Source of the DNA: G963668605 sp963668605
GTDB taxonomy: Bacteria > Acidobacteriota > Terriglobia > Bryobacterales > Bryobacteraceae
Direction: 5' to 3'
Assembly: GCA_963668605.1 (NCBI GenBank)
Contig: OY764903.1
Span: 3,100,001-3,164,000, forward strand
DNA: 64,000 nt
Shown: piece after piece, positions 1 to 9,717 of the stretch
Layout of the letters: each line of letters opens with the position of its first letter
Position numbering within the stretch: the first letter of the stretch is position 1
The notes under the pieces: model-generated
What the model was told of the DNA's origin: nothing
Seen by the model: only the letters and a program-made list of their open reading frames with translations
The model's database searches: none
Made by a program: the position numbers and the translations under genes

Positions 1-196
1 GCCTCACGGGACTTGGAACGTAGGTCCCCTTCAGAAGTTTGTCTTTGAGGATCCACCAGTTCGCCTGAAGATGCGATTCCAGTTGCGCCGTCGTCATCCG
101 ATCGATACCCGCCGCTCCCCGGTTGCGTTTCACCGCCGCCAGCGCTTGCGCGTAGTTCTCGTCCCGTACGGCTGTTTCCATTAACGTCTCGTACAT
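1..196 (-). CDS. ltrA: Group II intron reverse transcriptase/maturase, N-terminal fragment (edge-truncated)
   Basis: This is the first ~65 codons of the intron-encoded protein, starting MYETLMETAVRDENY and continuing past the conserved region containing WWILKDKLLKGTYVPSPVRR. It matches the N-terminus of the complete copy that starts at 2072. The ATG lies 534 bases after the intron 5' end, the same distance as in the complete copy. The remainder lies off the left edge, so whether the gene is intact cannot be judged. Confidence 0.85.
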   Translation of the reverse strand, partial: MYETLMETAVRDENYAQALAAVKRNRGAAGIDRMTTAQLESHLQANWWILKDKLLKGTYVPSPVR

Positions 197-730
197 TGCT
201 CTCCGTCGAGAGGTTCGCAGAGCTCCGGCATCGTCTCCTCGCGTTCAGACTTCCGCGGCTGCACCGCCTGATCCGAAAGCACTCCCGGGCTCTCGCCACC
301 GTAGTTGTGACGTCCCGCGATTCGAGTTCGCTTATTGCGCCGGCCTCCAGTTCCTCCTCTAGCTCCAATGCATTGGTCCTTCGGCCCTTCGCTCCACCGT
401 CATTACAACGGCTTCTTCGCTACTACGGCCTCTGCTGACTTCTCCTCCACTCTCATGCAAGAGATCTCCCCAGGTAAGGTGCAGAATCTGTCCCCTCGTG
501 CCGACTGGCTGTACCTGATGCGTCTTGATGATCTTTGGGCTTCGCTGTTTGGCGCCAGCTTGCCGCCCGCACCCGGCCTCACTGCCAGTTCGTGTCCCTA
601 CGGTCGAGAGTTTGCTACGCGCTTCTTTCGGCTTCGCCTCGCGGCTACGCCTTGCGTTTCGCTACGGTTGCCTTCATCGGCTCCGATTGGCTCCTTTCAT
701 CCAATTAGATTCTGCCCATGCTGGGCACAC
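1..730 (-). mobile_element. Group IIC intron copy B, 5' part only (cut by window edge)
   Basis: This is the 5' portion of a group II intron read on the minus strand. It begins at 730 with GTGTGCCCAGCATGGGCA, a start typical of bacterial class C introns, and runs off the left edge inside its reverse transcriptase gene. Positions 1-730 match 1877-2606 of the neighbouring full copy at essentially every base I compared. Its first base directly abuts the last base of the upstream intron copy at 731, with no exon between them. Domain V, domain VI and the 3' exon lie outside the window. Confidence 0.9.
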
Positions 731-808
731 ATCGGGTGGAGTGACCGGGATTTCGCCCGGCCACCCTCCCACACCACCGGACGTGCGGTTTTCCGCATCC
801 GGCGGTTG
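731..808 (-). ncRNA. Group II intron domains V and VI (copy A)
   Basis: On the minus strand, 808-773 forms the catalytic domain V hairpin. The lower stem AACCGCCGG pairs with CCGGTGGT, the upper stem is TGCGG/CCGCA with a GAAA-like cap, and the CGC triad sits near the stem base with a CG bulge on the return strand. Domain VI follows (767-731), with a stem around GCCGGG/CCCGGT and a likely bulged branch-point A near TCACTCC. The intron ends in CCGAT. The same block occurs at 9499-9576 in copy C and, with a diverged domain VI, at 18494-18572 in copy D. Confidence 0.8.
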
Positions 809-821
809 AACCAAAGGCGAT

Positions 822-2072
822 CTAACGAGCCTCAAGATCGGTTGGAAACAAGAAGCCGTATCTCCGCAGTTTCGCGTGGCTGATGGCGGTGTTGATTACA
901 GGATGCACCGCCATCGCCCATGCTCCGCGACTGCTGCCGACCACGCCTAAGTGCCGGTCCCGCGTGATGCCAAGCTGCCGTAACTTTCGCAGTCGTCCCC
1001 GCGTGTCGTGCCATCGCAACCAGAAACACTTCCGAATGTGCCGTCGAACCCAGCTTTCCAGGTCGCGAATCCGGGTCCGTGCTTCGACCAGCCGGAAGTA
1101 CCCCCACCAGCCACGCACGTAGCGGTTCCAATCGTCACGCAGTTGTTTACTGCTGCGACTTCGCCGCGCATCCCAGAGTTCGCGAACCCGGTCCTTGAAT
1201 CGTTCGACACTCTCCGGTGCTATTCCGATCCGCTTCTTGCAGTCCAGTCGAAAGCCCAGGAACTTACGTTCCCAAACCCTCCCCGTTCCGCTCTTGGCGG
1301 CATTCACCTTCAACCGCAGATGCTTCTCGATCCAGCCCTGTATCGAAGCCAGCGTTCGCTCCGCCGCCGCTTGACTGCCTACGTAGATATTGCAGTCATC
1401 GGCATAGCGGCAGAAGCTGTGCTGCCTCCGCTCCAGTTCCTTATCGAGCGCGTCCAGGTAGATGTTGGCCAGCAATGGAGACAGCGGTCCGCCTTGCGGC
1501 GTTCCCTCCACGCTTTTCGTCACCACCCCGTTCACCATGCTTCCCCGCCGCAGGTATTTCCCAATCAGTTGCAACACCCGTTTGTCCCGGATCACTTCCG
1601 CGATCCGGCCTATCAGGATGTCGTGATTGACGTGGTCGAAGAACTTGGCGATGTCTAGATCCACCACCCAGTCCTTCCCTCCCTGCGCATATTGCTGTGC
1701 GGCTCGCACGGCGTCCTGTGCGCTGCGCCCCGGCCGGAATCCGTAACTGTGCCCGCTGAATTGCGGATCGAAGACCGGTGTCAGCACTTGCAATAACAAC
1801 TGCTGTATGAACCGGTCCTGTACCGTCGGGATGCCCAGTGTCCGCGTGCCCCCGCTTGGCTTCGGTATCTCTACACGCCTCACGGGACTTGGAACGTAGG
1901 TCCCCTTCAGAAGTTTGTCTTTGAGGATCCACCAGTTCGCCTGAAGATGCGATTCCAGTTGCGCCGTCGTCATCCGATCGATACCCGCCGCTCCCCGGTT
2001 GCGTTTCACCGCCGCCAGCGCTTGCGCGTAGTTCTCGTCCCGTACGGCTGTTTCCATTAACGTCTCGTACAT
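822..2072 (-). CDS. ltrA: Group II intron reverse transcriptase/maturase
   Basis: 416-residue intron-encoded protein that would help the intron RNA fold and splice and copy it into DNA at new sites. An N-terminal RT region (IPTVQDRFIQQ, YGFRPGRSAQDAV, DIAKFFDHVNHD, GTPQGGPLSPLLANIYLD) is followed by the catalytic RYADD motif, the thumb, and a C-terminal GIIM maturase domain (VRGWWGYFRLVEA, IRKCFWLRWHDTRGR). There is no HNH endonuclease domain, as is usual for class C introns, which rely on hairpins or single-stranded DNA. The frame is intact and the YADD Asp pair is present, so it looks functional. It lies wholly inside intron domain IV. Confidence 0.95.
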   Translation of the reverse strand: MYETLMETAVRDENYAQALAAVKRNRGAAGIDRMTTAQLESHLQANWWILKDKLLKGTYVPSPVRRVEIPKPSGGTRTLGIPTVQDRFIQQLLLQVLTPVFDPQFSGHSYGFRPGRSAQDAVRAAQQYAQGGKDWVVDLDIAKFFDHVNHDILIGRIAEVIRDKRVLQLIGKYLRRGSMVNGVVTKSVEGTPQGGPLSPLLANIYLDALDKELERRQHSFCRYADDCNIYVGSQAAAERTLASIQGWIEKHLRLKVNAAKSGTGRVWERKFLGFRLDCKKRIGIAPESVERFKDRVRELWDARRSRSSKQLRDDWNRYVRGWWGYFRLVEARTRIRDLESWVRRHIRKCFWLRWHDTRGRLRKLRQLGITRDRHLGVVGSSRGAWAMAVHPVINTAISHAKLRRYGFLFPTDLEAR

Positions 2073-2606
2073 TGCTCTCCGTCGAGAGGTTCGCAGAGCT
2101 CCGGCATCGTCTCCTCGCGTTCAGACTTCCGCGGCTGCACCGCCTGATCCGAAAGCACTCCCGGGCTCTCGCCACCGTAGTTGTGACGTCCCGCGATTCG
2201 AGTTCGCTTATTGCGCCGGCCTCCAGTTCCTCCTCTAGCTCCAATGCATTGGTCCTTCGGCCCTTCGCTCCACCGTCATTACAACGGCTTCTTCGCTACT
2301 ACGGCCTCTGCTGACTTCTCCTCCACTCTCATGCAAGAGATCTCCCCAGGTAAGGTGCAGAATCTGTCCCCTCGTGCCGACTGGCTGTACCTGATGCGTC
2401 TTGATGATCTTTGGGCTTCGCTGTTTGGCGCCAGCTTGCCGCCCGCACCCGGCCTCACTGCCAGTTCGTGTCCCTACGGTCGAGAGTTTGCTACGCGCTT
2501 CTTTCGGCTTCGCCTCGCGGCTACGCCTTGCGTTTCGCTACGGTTGCCTTCATCGGCTCCGATTGGCTCCTTTCATCCAATTAGATTCTGCCCATGCTGG
2601 GCACAC

Positions 2607-2636
2607 GCCTCCCGTCGCTGGCGCTCCGGGCACTGT
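2607..2636. repeat. REP-like palindromic repeat (5' exon of intron A)
   Basis: Member of a dispersed imperfect palindrome family in this window with core AGCGACCGGAGGC on one side and GGTGCCGGGAGCG on the other. On the minus strand it reads CAGTGCCCGGAGCGCCAGCG then ACGGGAGGC, and the intron starts immediately after GGAGGC. It lies just downstream of the stop codon of the small ORF at 2710. Confidence 0.75.
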
Positions 2637-2709
2637 GCAACGTGAGCCGCTGCCACCACCCGTTCGACGCCCGGCGGTCAAAACTCTGTCCTGTTTTGCG
2701 ATGGTCTTG

Positions 2710-2931
2710 CTACTGTGATCGGCGTTCGCGCTCGTATTGCTCGAGTGTTTCCACACGACCCGCGGATACATCGGCAAGGCCACGGTCCAACGACGCCAGT
2801 GTTGCGGCGTCGAGCGGAGGGCCATCCAGATCCGCGGCGTCACGTAAGTTTTCGAGCCATACGCGCGCAAGCTCGGCCTGCTTCTCGGGCAATTGATCAA
2901 TGAGTTGGTGAAGGGCTTCCCTGATTGTCAT
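2710..2931 (-). CDS. Small acidic protein, antitoxin-like
   Basis: 73-residue protein beginning MTIREALHQLIDQLPEKQAE and ending LEQYERERRSQ. Its composition (a helical N-terminus with 'LxxLIDQLPE', then an acidic middle, then 'GLADVSAGRVETLEQYER') resembles small antitoxins of type II modules, whose C-terminal arms usually bind a RelE/ParE-like toxin encoded just downstream. No toxin gene follows; a REP-like repeat and intron A lie there instead. It could be an orphan or a remnant whose partner was lost. The start is the ATG at 2931, preceded by AGAGGA about 12 bases upstream. The family assignment is tentative. Confidence 0.5.
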   Translation of the reverse strand: MTIREALHQLIDQLPEKQAELARVWLENLRDAADLDGPPLDAATLASLDRGLADVSAGRVETLEQYERERRSQ

Positions 2932-2964
2932 CGCCCCAATTCCTCTTTACCCCGGGCTTCCCCC

Positions 2965-4344
2965 TCACGCCTCTCCCTTGCCCTTGCCCGCACCCTGCTT
3001 CTTCTTCGTGCGATTGAAGAACTCCTGATAACGCCAGCCATCCAAAGCCCGCTTGCGCAGCGAAGCCACCAGTTCGCGATGCTCGGGTTTCGCGACGAGA
3101 TTGTGTAATTCGCCCTGGTCGCTGCGCATATCGAAGAGATGTTCCTTGTCCTCGTGCGTGTAGCAGTATTTCCAGCGATTCGTCCGAAGCATGCGGGCCG
3201 CCGCGCCGCCGCGGAAGTTCTCCGAAATCGCAACACGTTGCTCGCCGTTCTCCTTGCCTGTGACAAGCGGCATCAGGCTGTGTCCTTCCAGTCCTGCTGG
3301 AGGCGCTAATCCGCACAGCTCGCACAGCGTCGGAAAAATGTCGATATTCATCACAGGCGCCGAAATCGTTTTGCCCTTCGGCAGGCGGGCCGGGAAGGAC
3401 CAGATGTGCGGGATCCGCACCGACGCTTCATAGAACGAGTTCTTGTACCAGAGGCCATGCTCGCCGGCCAGTTCCCCGTGATCGGCTGTGTAGAGAATCA
3501 CCGTGTTCTCGCGCAGTCCGAGTTCGTCCACCGTCTTCAGAATTCCGCCGAACAACTCGTCGACATAGGTCACCATTCCGAAATAGATGGCACGCGCCTT
3601 CCGGATCTGCTCTGCGTTCAGCTTCGCGAAGCCGTACGTCGCACGCTCTGCTTTGGAATATGCCGGAAGATCCGCAAGCATCTCCGGGGTCACGTTCGGG
3701 ATCTCGCGAAGCTCGCGGTAAAGCTGGTAATACTGTTCCTGTACCAGAAACGGAAAGTGCGGCTTGATAAACGAGGTCCCGGCAAAGAACGGTTTGTCGC
3801 GGTGTTCCTTGAGAAACTGAATCGTCTGCTGCTGCGCCAGTGTGTCGCCTTCTTCGCTGATGGGCCGACCCGTGACCTTGGCGTCCTCCGGCAGACGGGA
3901 ACGTCCGCCTTCTTCCTCTTTCGCACCGCCGTTCCCGCCCGGCTGGATCTCGAAACGCGAATTGCCGCCCCAGTGCGTCTTCCCGAACCACGCGGTTTTG
4001 TACCCGGCCTCCTTGAACACGCCGGCCAGCGTCGGCGCGTCCGCGCGCAGCCCGCCGCCGTTGCTATACACGCCCACGTTCGACGGCATGCATCCGGTCA
4101 GGAACGAAGCCCGCGACGGAACGCATATCGGATTCTGGCAGTACGCCGCATCGAAAGCGACGCCGCTCTTCGCCAGCGAGTCAAGCGCCGGAGTCCGGAT
4201 GGTGCGGCTCCCCATCCAACCCGCGGCATGCGGCGAGTGTTCGTCCGACATCAGAAAGAGCACATTGGGAGGTCTTTTCCTACCGCTCTGTGAGAAGGCG
4301 GCTGCTGAGGAAAAAATCATCTCTCGTCGATTGAGTTGGCTCAT
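2965..4344 (-). CDS. Sulfatase, twin-arginine leader
   Basis: 459-residue sulfatase of the alkaline-phosphatase superfamily that hydrolyses sulfate esters outside the cytoplasm. The N-terminus MSQLNRREMIFSSAAAF looks like a short Tat leader. NVLFLMSDEH (about residues 27-36) supplies metal ligands, and ICVPSRASFLTG (Cys74) is the CxPSR motif whose Cys is converted to formylglycine. Further support comes from GKTHWGG, TADHGELAGEHGLWYK and the C-terminal WKYCYTHEDKEHLFDM region. Length is normal. No converting enzyme is seen in the window. It is isolated from the large sulfatase cluster further right; the gene ahead of it on this strand is the zinc-ribbon protein. Substrate unknown. Confidence 0.9.
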   Translation of the reverse strand: MSQLNRREMIFSSAAAFSQSGRKRPPNVLFLMSDEHSPHAAGWMGSRTIRTPALDSLAKSGVAFDAAYCQNPICVPSRASFLTGCMPSNVGVYSNGGGLRADAPTLAGVFKEAGYKTAWFGKTHWGGNSRFEIQPGGNGGAKEEEGGRSRLPEDAKVTGRPISEEGDTLAQQQTIQFLKEHRDKPFFAGTSFIKPHFPFLVQEQYYQLYRELREIPNVTPEMLADLPAYSKAERATYGFAKLNAEQIRKARAIYFGMVTYVDELFGGILKTVDELGLRENTVILYTADHGELAGEHGLWYKNSFYEASVRIPHIWSFPARLPKGKTISAPVMNIDIFPTLCELCGLAPPAGLEGHSLMPLVTGKENGEQRVAISENFRGGAAARMLRTNRWKYCYTHEDKEHLFDMRSDQGELHNLVAKPEHRELVASLRKRALDGWRYQEFFNRTKKKQGAGKGKGEA

Positions 4345-4429
4345 GAATGACCTTCAAAAATGAATACTGATTGACACACAAATCCGGCGGAACAGCAAGG
4401 GCCGTGCTTAGCGCACTTTGTTGGCTCTG

Positions 4430-5245
4430 TTATTTCTTAGTCCCGTACGTAAGCGCGACGTCGGTGCCTTCACCACCTGCGCTCACCGTCACCATCACTG
4501 AGCGTTTGGTCGCGGCGTCCTCGCCGGCCACCATGCCGCCACCCGAGGCATCCGCTGCGCCAGACAGCGAGGCCGTGATCTTGTAGCCGGCGCGCTTCAG
4601 CGCATCCTGGTAAAATGCGAGCACCTTCGGCGCAGCGTCATTGGTCTTGAAATGGGCCATGCCTCCCCCGCCGTCCTTGCCCGAAGCGGAAAACGCCCCT
4701 TCCGGTTTGGACCCGGGATAGTCCGGCACCCACGCCGGCAGCTTGGCCGAGGCATCCGCGCCGAAAGAGACCGTCTCGCCGGTGGACTCATCCGAAAAGG
4801 AGATCTTCCCGTTCTTGATGTCCTCGGCGTTCATGGTAATGACCTTGCCCGTTTTCTTCTCCCTGATGCTCAAGATCCCCTTGTCCTCGTCGACGTTGAC
4901 AACCTCCACCTCCGGATTGAGGGCAACCATCATTTTCGCGGCCGCCAGCGCCGGGTTCTTTTGCATCAGTTCTGAGTCGAGGCCCGCGTTCTTCACCTTG
5001 TGCGCGACAAAGAAACCCGCGCCAATTACTCCGATTCCGATCAGCAAGAACAAGCCGATCACCACAGCCGCAATCCAGACGAACGGGCTGGTCTTTTTCT
5101 TTCCGCCAGCAGGCACGGCATAGGCCGGAGCCGGTGCGGAGGGAGCGGGTGGCGGCGCAGCAGCGCCGGGAGCGTCAATCCGGGCCCCACAATTCCCGCA
5201 GAAGCCGCCATCCGTCTGTTTCCCGCAGTTGGTGCAAAATGCCAT
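4430..5245 (-). CDS. Zinc-ribbon membrane-anchored protein
   Basis: 271-residue protein of unknown function. It opens with a double-zinc-ribbon half, CTNCGKQTDGGFCGNCG (Cys4, 7, 16, 19), followed by a Pro/Ala-rich linker (about 28-48) and one transmembrane segment (VWIAAVVIGLFLLIGIGVIG, about 56-78). The rest is a mostly polar domain, presumably outside the membrane, with a repeated theme of 'DEDKGILSIREKKTGKVITM' and 'KFLAFYQDALKRAG'-type helices. Similar zinc-ribbon/TM proteins are widespread, but their role is not established. It lies alone between the sulfatase and the Nudix gene. Confidence 0.75.
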   Translation of the reverse strand: MAFCTNCGKQTDGGFCGNCGARIDAPGAAAPPPAPSAPAPAYAVPAGGKKKTSPFVWIAAVVIGLFLLIGIGVIGAGFFVAHKVKNAGLDSELMQKNPALAAAKMMVALNPEVEVVNVDEDKGILSIREKKTGKVITMNAEDIKNGKISFSDESTGETVSFGADASAKLPAWVPDYPGSKPEGAFSASGKDGGGGMAHFKTNDAAPKVLAFYQDALKRAGYKITASLSGAADASGGGMVAGEDAATKRSVMVTVSAGGEGTDVALTYGTKK

Positions 5246-5313
5246 GATTGGTGCCTCCGAATTGACAAGCGTATTCTAAAACGCGACGATTGTCGAGCCT
5301 ATTTCGCCCGCTC

Positions 5314-5865
5314 TCAGCCCAAGTCGATTCCACGCAAGATCGCCGCGGCATACAGCGCGACGTGCAATTGGTGGCGGAACTCGCCCGTCACCATCATGTC
5401 CTTCAACTCCGCGTGCGTGACGTAACGCACGGTCAAGCCCTCTTCCTCGCAGGCGTATCCCGTCACGGCCGCGCCGCAGCGCATATAGAACGCGTGCGAG
5501 AGCACTTCGACGCGCCCTGTGTCGGGGTAGTACGAACCAAGGCTGGCCACCTCGCCGGCATGCAGCCCCGTCTCTTCGAGAAGCTCCCGGCGAGCCGCTT
5601 CCTCGGGGTTCTCTCCCGCGTCCACGGTGCCGGCGGGAAACTCCCAGGTGAACGCTTCGACGCAGGGGCGGTATTGCCGCACCACCGGAATCAGCCCGTT
5701 CTCTGTTTGCGCCAGTACATGTACATAGTCGGCTTGGCCGACGAAATGATACAGCTCCGGCGCGGCGCCGGCGGAAAACTGCACCGACTTTTCTATGAGT
5801 TGAACAAAGCTCGAAATGCGCGTCGTCTTGCGCGTCAGGATTCGGGGGAATAGTTCTCGCTGCAA
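5314..5865 (-). CDS. Nudix hydrolase, ADP-ribose pyrophosphatase-like
   Basis: 183-residue Nudix enzyme likely to hydrolyse ADP-ribose or another nucleoside diphosphate derivative in the cytoplasm. The Nudix box is complete at about residues 79-101: GTVDAGENPEEAARRELLEE followed by TGL fits GX5EX7REUXEEXGU, including the metal-binding Glu pair. The upstream strand EAFTWEFPAGT and the conserved Pro/Gly before the box are typical of ADP-ribose pyrophosphatases. It is divergent from glgC, with the two starts about 80 bp apart. ADP-ribose or ADP-glucose are both plausible substrates; the neighbourhood of glgC makes the latter worth considering, but only as inference. Confidence 0.85.
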   Translation of the reverse strand: MQRELFPRILTRKTTRISSFVQLIEKSVQFSAGAAPELYHFVGQADYVHVLAQTENGLIPVVRQYRPCVEAFTWEFPAGTVDAGENPEEAARRELLEETGLHAGEVASLGSYYPDTGRVEVLSHAFYMRCGAAVTGYACEEEGLTVRYVTHAELKDMMVTGEFRHQLHVALYAAAILRGIDLG

Positions 5866-5945
5866 GCTACAGATTGTACCCCGAACGGAAGCAGGGTCAC
5901 GCTACCGCGTCTCTTTTCGATGCGCTTCGTCTATACTCTTTGTCA

Positions 5946-7175
5946 GTGGAAAACGTACTGGCAATTCTCATGGCGGGGGGAGCCGGCGAACGGCTCTTCC
6001 CACTCACGCGCAACCTTGCCAAGCCCGGGGTCCCATTCGGCGGCATCTACCGGATCATCGACTTCACGCTCTCCAACTGCATCAACTCCAATATCCGCCG
6101 CATCTTCATCCTCACCCAGTACAAAGCGCTGGAACTGAACCGCCACGTCCGCGAAGGCTGGAACTTCCTTTCTCCCGAGCTCGGCGAATTTATCGAGTTG
6201 ATCCCGCCAATGAAACGCGTCCACGACGACTGGTACCTGGGCACGGCCGACGCCGTCTTTCAGAATATGGAAAGCCTTGTCGCCGAGCGCCCCGATTACA
6301 CGCTGATCGTCGCCGGTGACCATATCTACAAAATGGATTACGGCGAGATGGTCGAATGGCATCGCTTGCACAACGCCGCGATCACAGTGGCGACAATCCA
6401 GATCGCCCCGGAAGAGGCCAAACACTTCGGCGTGGCCGAGATCGACGAGCGGCATCGCATCCGCGGCTTCGAGGAAAAGCCCGCGCATGGCAATCCGCGG
6501 CGCTCCGTATTCAATCCGGAGATGATCAGCGCGTCGATGGGCGTCTATCTCTTCGACACTGCCGTCCTGCTGCAATTGCTCAAGGCCGACGCTTTGGACC
6601 CTGGCAGCGCACACGATTTCGGAAAAAATGTAATTCCGCGCGCCCTCGAACAGGTGCGCGTCGTGGCTTACGATTTCCGCGATCTGAACGACAAGACCGC
6701 GCGCTACTGGCGCGATGTCGGCACGCTCGATTCGTACTTCAACGCGAATCTCGATCTGGTCAGCGTGGTGCCGGAGTTCAACCTCTACGATCAGCGCTGG
6801 CCGATCCGTACGCGCCTCGTCCAGCAACCGCCCGCGAAGTTCGTGTTCGCGCAGGAGGGGCGGCGCATGGGCATTGCTATCGACTCGATCGTCTCGCCCG
6901 GCTGCGTCATCTCCGGCGGACGCGTTTCGCGCTGCGTGCTTTCGCCCGGCGTGCGCGTCGATAGCTACTGCGAAATAGAGAACTCGATTCTGCTCAACAA
7001 CTCACGCATCCGGCGTTATAGCCGCCTGCGTAATACGATTGTCGACGTCAACGTCGACCTGCCCGAAAACAGCATAGTCGGCTTCGATTCCGAGGCTGAC
7101 CGACAGAAGGGTTACACCGTCACGGAGAACGGCGTCGTCGTTGTGCCCTCAAACCTGCACCCGTTTGCGCAGTAG
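5946..7175 (+). CDS. glgC: Glucose-1-phosphate adenylyltransferase (ADP-glucose synthase)
   Basis: Makes ADP-glucose from ATP and glucose-1-phosphate, the committed step of bacterial glycogen synthesis. The N-terminal nucleotide-binding motif is AILMAGGAGERLFPLTRNLA, followed by KPGVPFGGIYRIIDF, the GTADAVFQN loop and IVAGDHIYKMDY. The C-terminal part has the left-handed beta-helix repeats (CVISGGRVSRCVLSPGVRV, SILLNNSRI). The frame is open from 5874, but GTG at 5946 gives the family N-terminus (VENVLAILMAGG) and a normal 409 residues. A TATACT hexamer at 5932-5937 sits only nine bases before this GTG, so the transcript may be nearly leaderless. No clear Shine-Dalgarno site is seen. Confidence 0.93.
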   Translation: MENVLAILMAGGAGERLFPLTRNLAKPGVPFGGIYRIIDFTLSNCINSNIRRIFILTQYKALELNRHVREGWNFLSPELGEFIELIPPMKRVHDDWYLGTADAVFQNMESLVAERPDYTLIVAGDHIYKMDYGEMVEWHRLHNAAITVATIQIAPEEAKHFGVAEIDERHRIRGFEEKPAHGNPRRSVFNPEMISASMGVYLFDTAVLLQLLKADALDPGSAHDFGKNVIPRALEQVRVVAYDFRDLNDKTARYWRDVGTLDSYFNANLDLVSVVPEFNLYDQRWPIRTRLVQQPPAKFVFAQEGRRMGIAIDSIVSPGCVISGGRVSRCVLSPGVRVDSYCEIENSILLNNSRIRRYSRLRNTIVDVNVDLPENSIVGFDSEADRQKGYTVTENGVVVVPSNLHPFAQ

Positions 7176-7241
7176 CCGCCCCGGCCTGTGCCACAATAGA
7201 ATTTTGTGTCAAAACTCCCTAAGGAAATAAGAGAACCATCC

Positions 7242-8528
<1,287 letters not shown>

Positions 8529-8537
8529 GAGCACACC

Positions 8538-9284
8538 ATGACGAGACTCGTACTTCTACGCCACGGCGAAAGCGATTGGAACAAGCAGAACCGCTTCACC
8601 GGATGGACCGACGTGGACCTTTCCGAAAAGGGCCGCGAGGAAGCAACCGATGCCGGCCGCGTCTTGAAGGAGGCCGGCCTCACTTTCGACATCGCCTATA
8701 CCTCCGTGCTTAAACGCGCCATCCGAACGCTCTCGATGGCGCTCGATGAAATGGACTTGATGTGGATTCCGGTGATCAAGTCGTGGCGTTTGAATGAACG
8801 ACACTACGGCGCATTGCAGGGACTCGACAAGTCCGAGACGGCGGCAAAGTTCGGCGAGGATCAGGTCAAGATCTGGCGCCGCGCCTATTCCATCCCGCCG
8901 CCGCCGCTCGAACCTAGCGATCCGCGCTACCCAGGCAGCGATCCGCGTTACAGGGATCTGACTAAAGACGAACTGCCGCTGACCGAGTGCCTCCAGGACA
9001 CCGTCGAACGCTTTCTTCCGCTCTGGCACAAGGAGATCGCTCCGGCGGTCATAAAGGGCAACAGTGTCATCATCGGCGCGCACGGCAACAGCTTGCGCGC
9101 TCTGGTGAAGTATCTGGACAACGTCTCCGACGACGACATCGTCAATCTCAACATCCCGACGGGCATGCCGTTAGTGTATGAGCTGGACGATCTGCTCAAG
9201 CCGCTCAAGAGCTACTATCTCGGAGATCCGGAAAAGGTCAAGGCCGCGATGGAAGCAGTCGCGAACCAAGGCAAGAAAAAGTAA
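8538..9284 (+). CDS. gpmA: 2,3-bisphosphoglycerate-dependent phosphoglycerate mutase
   Basis: 248-residue enzyme interconverting 3- and 2-phosphoglycerate. The phosphohistidine motif LVLLRHGESDWN opens the protein, and NERHYGALQGLDK and IIGAHGNSLRALVKYL supply the other active-site residues. The length equals the family norm. It sits 9 bp downstream of eno, with GTAGGAGCACACC before the ATG giving a good ribosome binding site. An intrinsic terminator follows within 10 bp, making eno-gpmA a compact lower-glycolysis operon. Confidence 0.96.
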   Translation: MTRLVLLRHGESDWNKQNRFTGWTDVDLSEKGREEATDAGRVLKEAGLTFDIAYTSVLKRAIRTLSMALDEMDLMWIPVIKSWRLNERHYGALQGLDKSETAAKFGEDQVKIWRRAYSIPPPPLEPSDPRYPGSDPRYRDLTKDELPLTECLQDTVERFLPLWHKEIAPAVIKGNSVIIGAHGNSLRALVKYLDNVSDDDIVNLNIPTGMPLVYELDDLLKPLKSYYLGDPEKVKAAMEAVANQGKKK

Positions 9285-9292
9285 GTCCAAAG

Positions 9293-9337
9293 AAGGCAGG
9301 CATGCGGGCGGCTCGCTCCGTGTGCCTGCCTTTTTTT
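9293..9337 (+). terminator. Intrinsic terminator of eno-gpmA
   Basis: AAGGCAGGCA (9293-9302) pairs with TGCCTGCC (9323-9330), followed by seven T residues at 9331-9337. It starts nine bases after the gpmA stop codon. Confidence 0.92.
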
Positions 9338-9428
9338 ACTACCTCAGGTCACTCTCGTCCAAAACAGATTTGACTTCCCGTTAGCGTCTGCATCATTCGG
9401 ATCGCCACACGCGACGCCACATCTCATA

Positions 9429-9498
9429 ACGGTGCCGCGAGCGCCAGCGACCGGAGGCTGCGATTCCACCGCTTTTCGCCAATAATTGAAGTATCTTC
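9429..9498. repeat. REP-like palindrome plus spacer, 3' exon side of intron C
   Basis: ACGGTGCCGCGAGCGCCAGC then GACCGGAGGC at 9429-9458 is one arm of a composite repeat. It is followed by TGCGATTCCAC and, on the minus strand just outside the intron, a GAAGATACTTCAA block. With the arm at 12470-12499 it rebuilds the two-armed element seen intact at 26139 and 33903, showing that intron C landed inside such an element. Confidence 0.8.
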
Positions 9499-9717
9499 AT
9501 CGGGTGGAGTGACCGGGATTTCGCCCGGCCACCCTCCCACACCACCGGACGTGCGGTTTTCCGCATCCGGCGGTTGAACCAAAGGCGATCTAACGAGCCT
9601 CAAGATCGGTTGGAAACAAGAAGCCGTATCTCCGCAGTTTCGCGTGGCTGATGGCGGTGTTGATTACAGGATGCACCGCCATCGCCCATGCTCCGCGACT
9701 GCTGCCGACCACGCCTA

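Larger units (their letters stand above)
731..2606 (-). mobile_element. Group IIC intron copy A, complete (1876 bp)
   Basis: Complete mobile ribozyme on the minus strand. The 5' end is GTGTG at 2606 and the 3' end is ...CCCGAT at 731. RNA domains I-IV occupy roughly 2606-2073, an open reading frame for a reverse transcriptase/maturase lies at 2072-822, and domains V and VI end the element. The short ORF without an endonuclease domain, the domain V sequence and the 5' GTGTGCCC start resemble the class IIC introns of Oceanobacillus and Bacillus. The 5' exon (2607 onward on the plus strand) is a REP-like hairpin ending AGCGACGGGAGGC before the splice site. The 3' exon is another intron copy. Copies A and C differ at very few bases, so their spread is recent. 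Confidence 0.93.

Noticed and set aside
335..883. Open frames of 80-250 codons on the plus strand inside the intron copies (also near 1008, 2211, 10871, 12074, 18653, 20003)
   Set aside because: They lie antisense to the ribozyme domains or the RT gene, recur in every intron copy for that reason, and have no ribosome binding sites or recognisable domains.
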